NCBI GenBank assembly: GCA_003695725.1
Contig: RFHX01000051.1
Location: forward strand, 1-10,737
DNA length: 10,737 bases
Direction: 5' to 3'
Source of the DNA: J061 sp003695725 [NCBI: Candidatus Schekmanbacteria bacterium]
GTDB taxonomy: Bacteria > Schekmanbacteria > GWA2-38-11
This document shows, piece by piece, positions 5,539 to 10,737 of this stretch. Positions within the stretch are counted from its first letter, which is position 1. Each line of letters opens with the position of its first letter. The translations under genes were made by a program, and so were the position numbers. Below the pieces are notes generated by a model. That model saw only the letters and a program-made list of their open reading frames with translations. It was not told the origin of the DNA and made no database searches.

Positions 5539-6864
5539 TTATTCTTTTTTTGCAAACTGCCTTTTCTGAATTATCAGTTGTGCAATATCCTGCATTGTTA
5601 TCTTCTGAAACTTCTTCGCCTTCTCAGCAATCGCTGCATCTATATCCTTTGACTGCAACAGAATGTCAAACAATTTGTTAACCTGCTGATACGGGTCGTG
5701 GACTCCCTCAAAAGTTTTCCCATCAACAAGACCAAAGAGATAATCAAGCTCTTCATTATTAAAGAATGGATAAAAGAATCCAATCTTCAAATAATCAGCC
5801 ATTGCTTGGGGATTTTTATTCCAATTAAAAGAGTTCCTCCAGAATTCCCTATAATCATCTTTTCCATTTTTGCCTTCAAGCTCCATCTTTGCCGCCTTTG
5901 CAGCTCTAAATCCGCACATCATTGCCCCCTGATACATCGTTTCAGCAAAACCTGCACTATCGCCAATGAAGATTATATTTCCCTGCACAGGATCAGCCAT
6001 AGGTGATATAAGGTGAACAACAGCACCATTGCGGGCAACTATCTCTGCATCCTTGAACCAATCCTTCAACATCTCCTTTTCAAAGAATTCTTCTAAAAAA
6101 ACCCTGCAGAATTTTGCAGGATTGACACCGCTGATACCAACATAGAATTTTTTTTCTCCTCCTTTACAGGGCGCCATATACAAGACACCACCGCCCCTCG
6201 AATATGTAGAGCCATAAAATGTACAGAAAGCTCTATTTGGGAAAGGAAAATTGACATTATCAAGGGTGTATTGAAGAGATGGACCTCGTCCCATAACCTG
6301 CCGTTGTTTATTGGCACCTGTCTTTTGAGCAATAATTGATTTTAATCCCTCCCCCACTATTGCTATCTTCCCTTCAATGTATTCTTGTCCGCTTCTGGTC
6401 TTCAATGTTATTTTCACATAATTTCCAGCGTCTTCCGCTCCTATTGCCAATGTTTCATCGAATATTTTAACACCTGTCTCTTCAGCCTTAGAAGTAAGTG
6501 TATCAAGCATAAGCTGATTGTCGAAGAGATGATAAAGAGGAATTTTTGTATTATGGACATAAACCTTTTTACCGGAGGGGGAAAAACTAATTGAATCATA
6601 TATCTTTTCTAATTTATCAGGATACTCGATTTCAAATCCGTTCTTTTGAAAGACAATTTTAGTAGAACGATTTTCTTCTACTATTTTTAAGTGCTCTCCA
6701 TTGAATCCTTCTGTATCAACCATCATACAGGTATTTGCGCGCATCAGAACAGAACCGATCTTTCTTCGTTCAACAAGAGCTGTTTTCAAACCCATCTTCT
6801 GGGCACTCAATGCGGCAACCGATCCACCGGGACCGGCACCAACTATGACAACATCATATTTCAT
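5539..6864 (-). CDS. Flavoprotein B: geranylgeranyl-reductase-like FAD-dependent oxidoreductase
   Basis: This is the first gene of the operon, encoding 441 residues. The N-terminal FAD motif GAGPGG (9-14) is followed by E32 and a KIGS segment (35-38), which matches the start of the substrate-side loop in geranylgeranyl reductases; C46 lies just after. The canonical second FAD motif is intact (GDSAG, 301-305), followed by FAETMYQGAMMCGFR. The middle motif is altered: where flavoprotein A has IGADG, this one has VGEG (170-173), so the usual Asp is lost. The C-terminal block ADYLK-YPFFN-EELDY (356-375) is shared with flavoprotein A and appears to define the subfamily. No membrane helix or signal is present. 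A strong promoter lies at 6946-6974, giving a leader of about 75 bases. The ribosome site is weak (GAAGAG seven bases upstream). The protein presumably works with the ferredoxin and flavoprotein A on the same or successive reduction steps. The substrate is unknown. Confidence 0.85.
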   Translation of the reverse strand: MKYDVVIVGAGPGGSVAALSAQKMGLKTALVERRKIGSVLMRANTCMMVDTEGFNGEHLKIVEENRSTKIVFQKNGFEIEYPDKLEKIYDSISFSPSGKKVYVHNTKIPLYHLFDNQLMLDTLTSKAEETGVKIFDETLAIGAEDAGNYVKITLKTRSGQEYIEGKIAIVGEGLKSIIAQKTGANKQRQVMGRGPSLQYTLDNVNFPFPNRAFCTFYGSTYSRGGGVLYMAPCKGGEKKFYVGISGVNPAKFCRVFLEEFFEKEMLKDWFKDAEIVARNGAVVHLISPMADPVQGNIIFIGDSAGFAETMYQGAMMCGFRAAKAAKMELEGKNGKDDYREFWRNSFNWNKNPQAMADYLKIGFFYPFFNNEELDYLFGLVDGKTFEGVHDPYQQVNKLFDILLQSKDIDAAIAEKAKKFQKITMQDIAQLIIQKRQFAKKE

Positions 6865-6874
6865 ACCCTATCTC

Positions 6875-6892
6875 TTCAAAGAATTCTTTAAA
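6875..6892. promoter_or_regulatory. Palindrome in the operon leader
   Basis: AAAGAATTCTTT (6878-6889) is a perfect 12-base palindrome, and the repeat extends imperfectly to 6875-6892. It lies between the operon promoter and the flavoprotein B start, ending about 10 bases from the ATG. It could be an operator or could influence ribosome access. AT-rich DNA makes chance palindromes common, so this is tentative. Confidence 0.25.
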
Positions 6893-6945
6893 ATGAGTTC
6901 CAATAGCAGAAATTATTTTTTGAACCTTGTTTTTAATTTGAAAAG

Positions 6946-6974
6946 TTTATATGAGTAATTTTTTAAAAAGTCAA
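6946..6974 (-). promoter_or_regulatory. Sigma-70-type promoter of the flavoprotein-ferredoxin operon
   Basis: On the minus strand TTGACT (complement of 6969-6974) and TATAAA (complement of 6946-6951) are separated by 17 bases, each one mismatch from consensus. Transcription would start near 6939, leaving about 75 leader bases. Behind the -35 lies a 13-base inverted repeat, TTCAA-ATG-TTGAA (6992-7004), which could bind a regulator between the divergent genes. Confidence 0.65.
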
Positions 6975-7030
6975 ATTATTATGCTATTAGCTTCAAATGT
7001 TGAATTATTGCATTTTTTGAGGATTTCAAG

Positions 7031-7867
7031 ATGTCATTTATAAAAATTGAAGACTTGAATGGGATATTAAAAATCAAGATGCAAAGCACTATTTTAGGAA
7101 TGAAACCTAAAATGTTTTGTGTTTGCGCATATTATACAGATGGAGTTTTAATAGATACAGGATTCAAGAAGGTTGACAAACAACTTTGCAGTTTATTTAA
7201 AACTCGTCCGTTAAGCATAATAATAAACACCCACAACCATGAAGACCATATAGGAGGGAACTACTTGCTGACAAAAACATACAAATTGACTGCATATGCC
7301 CACAAAGACGCATTGCAGAGAATAGCCAATCCACCACGCGATTATCCTATTTCAAATGGCCTCTGTTGGGGATTAGCAAAACCATCTCCTGTTGAAGAAA
7401 TTCCGAATGAAATAAAGGGAAATAATTTTACATTTAAAGCAATAGAAACTTTTGGGCATTCTCCCGGACATATTTCCATTTACATACCTGAAAAGGAATG
7501 GGTGGTGGGAGGTGATATCTTCATTACAAAACGCCCTATATTTCTCAGGGCAACAGAATCGGTATCAGGGACGATCAAATCTCTTGAAAAAATAATTGAT
7601 CTCAAACCAAAGAAGTTTTTCTGTGCAAGCGGTAAGGTCCTTGAAAATCCAATTGAAGAATTGCAGAAGAAAATTGACAATTTCAGTCAATGGCGTGAAA
7701 AGGTGCTTGCTCTTTACAGGGAAGGTATCAGTCCTGAAGAGATACGCGATAGAGTTTTTGGAAAAGAATCAAGTTTTGCTTATATGTCGCGGGGAATATT
7801 CTCGAAGATGAACTTCGTGAAGAATATTTTGAAGGAGGAAAGAAATCATAAAGTTGGGGAAATATAA
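7031..7867 (+). CDS. Metallo-beta-lactamase-fold hydrolase
   Basis: This 278-residue protein shows the superfamily marks in order. A beta-sandwich start ends in VLIDTG (39-44), followed by the metal motif H68-N-H70-E-D72-H73, GHSPGH with H143 as third-site ligand, and GGDIF with bridging D162. The last expected His, normally in a GHG near residue 200, is not evident: the segment reads FFCASGKVLENP, so the second metal site may be incomplete or use another ligand such as C198. A helical C-terminal extension (about 205-275) follows. The family includes glyoxalase II-like thioester hydrolases, lactonases and many unknowns, and the extension and LCWGL loop (111-115) do not settle the substrate. 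The start has GAGG at 7019-7022. The gene is divergent from the flavoprotein operon across 166 bases, which suggests shared regulation and perhaps the same pathway. No good -35 was found; TATTAT at 6977-6982 is a possible -10. Confidence 0.88.
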   Translation: MSFIKIEDLNGILKIKMQSTILGMKPKMFCVCAYYTDGVLIDTGFKKVDKQLCSLFKTRPLSIIINTHNHEDHIGGNYLLTKTYKLTAYAHKDALQRIANPPRDYPISNGLCWGLAKPSPVEEIPNEIKGNNFTFKAIETFGHSPGHISIYIPEKEWVVGGDIFITKRPIFLRATESVSGTIKSLEKIIDLKPKKFFCASGKVLENPIEELQKKIDNFSQWREKVLALYREGISPEEIRDRVFGKESSFAYMSRGIFSKMNFVKNILKEERNHKVGEI

Positions 7868-7887
7868 AGGATAAAAATACAACTGCA

Positions 7888-10737
7888 CTATTTCAACTTG
7901 GCAACAAAAATGTCGTTATTGCCATGAAATGAACTGTCAAATGCTTTTTTTGTCATAGGGAATTTACTGGAATTTGCAATTCCTGCAATTAAAATATTTC
8001 CGTTATCATCAACTGCAATTGCATTTCCAATGAATTTTGAATATTCGCCGAATTTAAATGATTTTTTAAGCTTTTTAAGCTTCTTTGAAAATGACATCAC
8101 AAAAGTATTCTTATCTAAACCACTTTTAAGCCGCTTGATTGATATAGTAGTGGGAAAATCATCTGAAATAGTAGTTCCAATCACATAAATATTATCATTC
8201 CTATCTATTGCTATTGAATTCATTATGTCATACGAACTACCTCCTGCCATAGCGCTCCTGATAATTTTACCCAAGCTGTTGTTGAGCATTGAGATAAAAA
8301 CATCAGGTCCAGATGTGGAAGCCCTTATCTTTACCGCTTTTTTACTTGGAATTTTTCCTGACCATATAATGCCGCTGATATAAACATTGTCTTTTGAGTC
8401 GACTAAGACAGACTTTATTGTTACATCGGAATCAATAATCATAGATGATAAAAGGGTATCCAAATTATTATTGAATTTTAGAACTCCCTTTTTTTCATTG
8501 CCTATGCCTAATCCTGTTCCAACAGCAACAAATACATTACTCTTCGAATCAATAGCTATAGCAGGTATGCCATAAGAAGTTAGACCTGATTTATTATAGA
8601 AAAAAGTAGAAGATAGAAGGTTTGACAAGCTCTTGTTGAATTTCGAAATGAAAAGTTCATATGATTGTTCAAATGTATTGTCATAGGCATTGTCCGTAAC
8701 TGGAAAGTTGGGTGATTTTGTCCGCCCTGTTACATATATATAGCCGTCAGGGCTTATTGCCATATCGTCTATAGAGTCATCATTTTTCTTTCCAAAATAT
8801 GTTCCTGCAAGAAGTTTGTTAAGCCGTTTATTCAATTTGACAACGAATCCTGATGTTGACGAACCCCATGCAGTAAACTCTTTTTGGTATGCATTGTCGG
8901 AAACAGGAAAATCTGATGAAATGGTATTGCCCGCAATATAAACATTGTTATTTTTATCTATTGCCAGTTTCGATTCATTATCCTCGCCACTGCCACCAAT
9001 CAATGCAAGGGATTTGATTTTGGAAAGTTTTTTGTTAATTCTGAAGACGAAGATGTTTTGAGAATCATTGGAAATGTTTTTGAAAGTTTTGTCCACTTTG
9101 AAAAAACTATCTGCATCTGTTGTTCCAGCCACATATATATTTCCTTTAGAATCTATTGCAAGTGAGTTAGCCGAGTCATTTGAAGCCAATACTCCCACAA
9201 CAGAAGTTGAATTAATAACAGAAGACAAGTCGCCGTCTATTTTAGAAACATTAACTCCTCCACCGCCAATTAGGAAAACGTTACTGTTGCTGTCTATTAC
9301 AATATCCCTTACTCCATAGTCAGTATCTAACTGAGAAGTAAGAAAATTTAAATCACTATCCAATTTCCTTATATATTTTAGCTTCGTTACATTATGATCT
9401 GTTTGATTGCTTATAACACCTGCATAAATATTCTCCGCAGAATCAAATTCGATTGAATAAATATCAGGTTCAGACACTCCTTCTAAAAATGTATTGGCGA
9501 GAACGTCGCTCAAATTATTATCAAGCTTTGTGATAAACCCCCTACCATCGAGATCATTATAATTGTAAGGATCAAGTGAAGGAAAATCCGGAGCTTCAGT
9601 CCATCCTGAGACATATACATTGTCACTGCTGTCAGTAGCAATATCGTCAATAAGATCCCTGCCTTTTCCACCCAAATATGTTGAAGATAGCAATGTAGAT
9701 AAATCGTTATTGAATTTGGCTATAAATCCCTGCATAGGATACCAATGATCATTGAATAACTTGAGATAGACATCTCCATACACATCAGAACCAACAGGGA
9801 AGTCGGAAGATTCAGTCTTTCCGGCTATAAATATATTTCCAGCTGTATCCAAAGCAATTGCTGCTACTGAATCATCACGCTTTCCACCTATAAAACTGCT
9901 GGATAGAAGTGAGGTAAGGTCACTGTTTAATCGTGTGATAAAAACTTCATCAGACGAAGATTTGATGGTACCTTTCCCATGATTGATTTTTTTACTGATT
10001 CCAAATGTTTCAGAGTTTGAATTACCTGTAACATAAACATTGCCATCGGAAGATAAAGCTACATCTATAGCTGTATCGTTTCCATCACCGCCAATAAAGG
10101 AAGCTGACTTTATAGAACTCAAGTCATTCGAAAGCTTGGCAACAAAGGCATCGTAAGCGTTTGGTTTGGTTTTATATCCTGAAAACTTCTTTGAAGCTAC
10201 AGGGAAATCCGGTGACCATGTCATACCAACTACATATACATTTCCGTTAGAATCTAAAGATATAGCATTTCCGGAATCATCCAAGCTTCCACCAAAGAGA
10301 ATGGATGCCGCAGGCGGATTACTCAAATCACCATTCTTGTATTTCAAAACAAATACATCCTTTCCTCCGTCTCCTTTGTATTTTTTGTTATATGATTTTG
10401 CATCAGAGGCAAAATCGATTGCATCTGTCGCCCCGCAGATATATATATTGTCATCACTATCCTTTGAAATAGAATAAGCTACATCTGTGGATGCTTTTGT
10501 AGTCTTTCCTCCTACAAAAGTCGAAGCAATAAGAGGGTCGATTATTAGGGGATAGTTTTTATTATATGATGCCACCCTGAAACCATAGGACTTCCTGTCA
10601 CTGCAAATTTTGTATTCCGCTCCTACTTCTCTCTTTTCACCGTTTATCATCTGATAGGCATAGGGTTTGGTGAATACAATATTCGATGACGCATCAACAA
10701 CAAGCTCGCCCTTCTCGTTGACCGTGAGTTTACCGCA
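7888..10737 (-). CDS. Large SBBP-type beta-propeller protein, N-terminus cut by window edge
   Basis: The frame is open to the right edge, so a start at the internal Met 10650 would be wrong: 29 codons before it are in frame and read as the usual N-terminal region of SBBP proteins (NEKGELVV, KPYAYQ). In total 949 residues are visible. After the conserved VASYNKNYPLIIDP segment (to about residue 68) come 14 repeats of about 63 residues. Each runs STFxGG, then DxxxNxYVxGxTxSxDFP, then DxFVxKL. Fourteen fits two seven-bladed beta-propellers, by inference. Repeats 6, 7 and 11 are the most degenerate. The protein ends exactly on a repeat (IFVAKLK) with no sorting domain or membrane anchor. Such proteins are usually exported; a signal peptide would lie outside the window. 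They are thought to be surface or secreted structural or binding proteins, with unknown ligands. The gene converges on the hydrolase gene, with 20 bases between stop codons and no terminator visible there. Confidence 0.9.
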   Translation of the reverse strand, partial: CGKLTVNEKGELVVDASSNIVFTKPYAYQMINGEKREVGAEYKICSDRKSYGFRVASYNKNYPLIIDPLIASTFVGGKTTKASTDVAYSISKDSDDNIYICGATDAIDFASDAKSYNKKYKGDGGKDVFVLKYKNGDLSNPPAASILFGGSLDDSGNAISLDSNGNVYVVGMTWSPDFPVASKKFSGYKTKPNAYDAFVAKLSNDLSSIKSASFIGGDGNDTAIDVALSSDGNVYVTGNSNSETFGISKKINHGKGTIKSSSDEVFITRLNSDLTSLLSSSFIGGKRDDSVAAIALDTAGNIFIAGKTESSDFPVGSDVYGDVYLKLFNDHWYPMQGFIAKFNNDLSTLLSSTYLGGKGRDLIDDIATDSSDNVYVSGWTEAPDFPSLDPYNYNDLDGRGFITKLDNNLSDVLANTFLEGVSEPDIYSIEFDSAENIYAGVISNQTDHNVTKLKYIRKLDSDLNFLTSQLDTDYGVRDIVIDSNSNVFLIGGGGVNVSKIDGDLSSVINSTSVVGVLASNDSANSLAIDSKGNIYVAGTTDADSFFKVDKTFKNISNDSQNIFVFRINKKLSKIKSLALIGGSGEDNESKLAIDKNNNVYIAGNTISSDFPVSDNAYQKEFTAWGSSTSGFVVKLNKRLNKLLAGTYFGKKNDDSIDDMAISPDGYIYVTGRTKSPNFPVTDNAYDNTFEQSYELFISKFNKSLSNLLSSTFFYNKSGLTSYGIPAIAIDSKSNVFVAVGTGLGIGNEKKGVLKFNNNLDTLLSSMIIDSDVTIKSVLVDSKDNVYISGIIWSGKIPSKKAVKIRASTSGPDVFISMLNNSLGKIIRSAMAGGSSYDIMNSIAIDRNDNIYVIGTTISDDFPTTISIKRLKSGLDKNTFVMSFSKKLKKLKKSFKFGEYSKFIGNAIAVDDNGNILIAGIANSSKFPMTKKAFDSSFHGNNDIFVAKLK

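Noticed and set aside
5012-5652. Several plus-strand frames over the Cys-rich and flavoprotein B genes
   Set aside because: Antisense shadows; the minus-strand frames show family motifs and good ribosome sites.
6093-6332. Minus-strand frame of 79 codons
   Set aside because: Out-of-frame reading inside the flavoprotein B gene.
10562-10650. Start of the propeller gene at the Met codon at 10650
   Set aside because: The frame stays open to the window edge and the residues before it match the usual N-terminal region of SBBP proteins.

Overview
This is an AT-rich bacterial window, roughly one third G+C by eye. Shine-Dalgarno sites are clear and several promoters fit the sigma-70 pattern. Three proteins carry, or are expected to carry, export signals. 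The SBBP-type propeller protein and the TPR-rich exported protein suit a Gram-negative bacterium from an environmental, perhaps uncultured, lineage. The phylum cannot be fixed from this sequence. I see no rRNA, tRNA, insertion sequence or CRISPR array.

Left part (1-2395, minus strand): an exported TPR-repeat protein runs off the left edge, and its last visible residues look like the linker that precedes a CHAT protease-like domain. Upstream of it is a seven-helix membrane protein of unknown function. A divergent intergenic region (2396-2633) holds a GC-rich patch and a near-consensus promoter driving a small exported protein at 2634-2921. A possible 38-residue single-pass membrane peptide follows at 3107-3223.

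Centre (3263-6864, minus strand): this is the most interesting part, a probable operon read from right to left. A strong promoter at 6946-6974 leads into flavoprotein B, a geranylgeranyl-reductase-like FAD enzyme. Next come a cysteine-rich protein resembling the ATC hydrolase family, flavoprotein A (a paralogue of B), and a 58-residue 2x[4Fe-4S] ferredoxin whose start overlaps the end of flavoprotein A by 20 bases. A 9-bp perfect hairpin sits between the second and third genes. I infer a ferredoxin-driven reduction carried out by two diverged flavoproteins, with the Cys-rich protein acting on or binding the substrate. The substrate is unknown, and a polyprenyl or other hydrophobic molecule is the best guess.

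Right part: a metallo-beta-lactamase-fold hydrolase (7031-7867) is divergent from the operon. It may belong to the same pathway, although the usual final metal-binding His is not evident. It converges, with 20 bases between stop codons, on a large SBBP beta-propeller protein (7888 to the right edge). Fourteen propeller signatures are visible there, as expected for two seven-bladed propellers. Its N-terminus lies outside the window.
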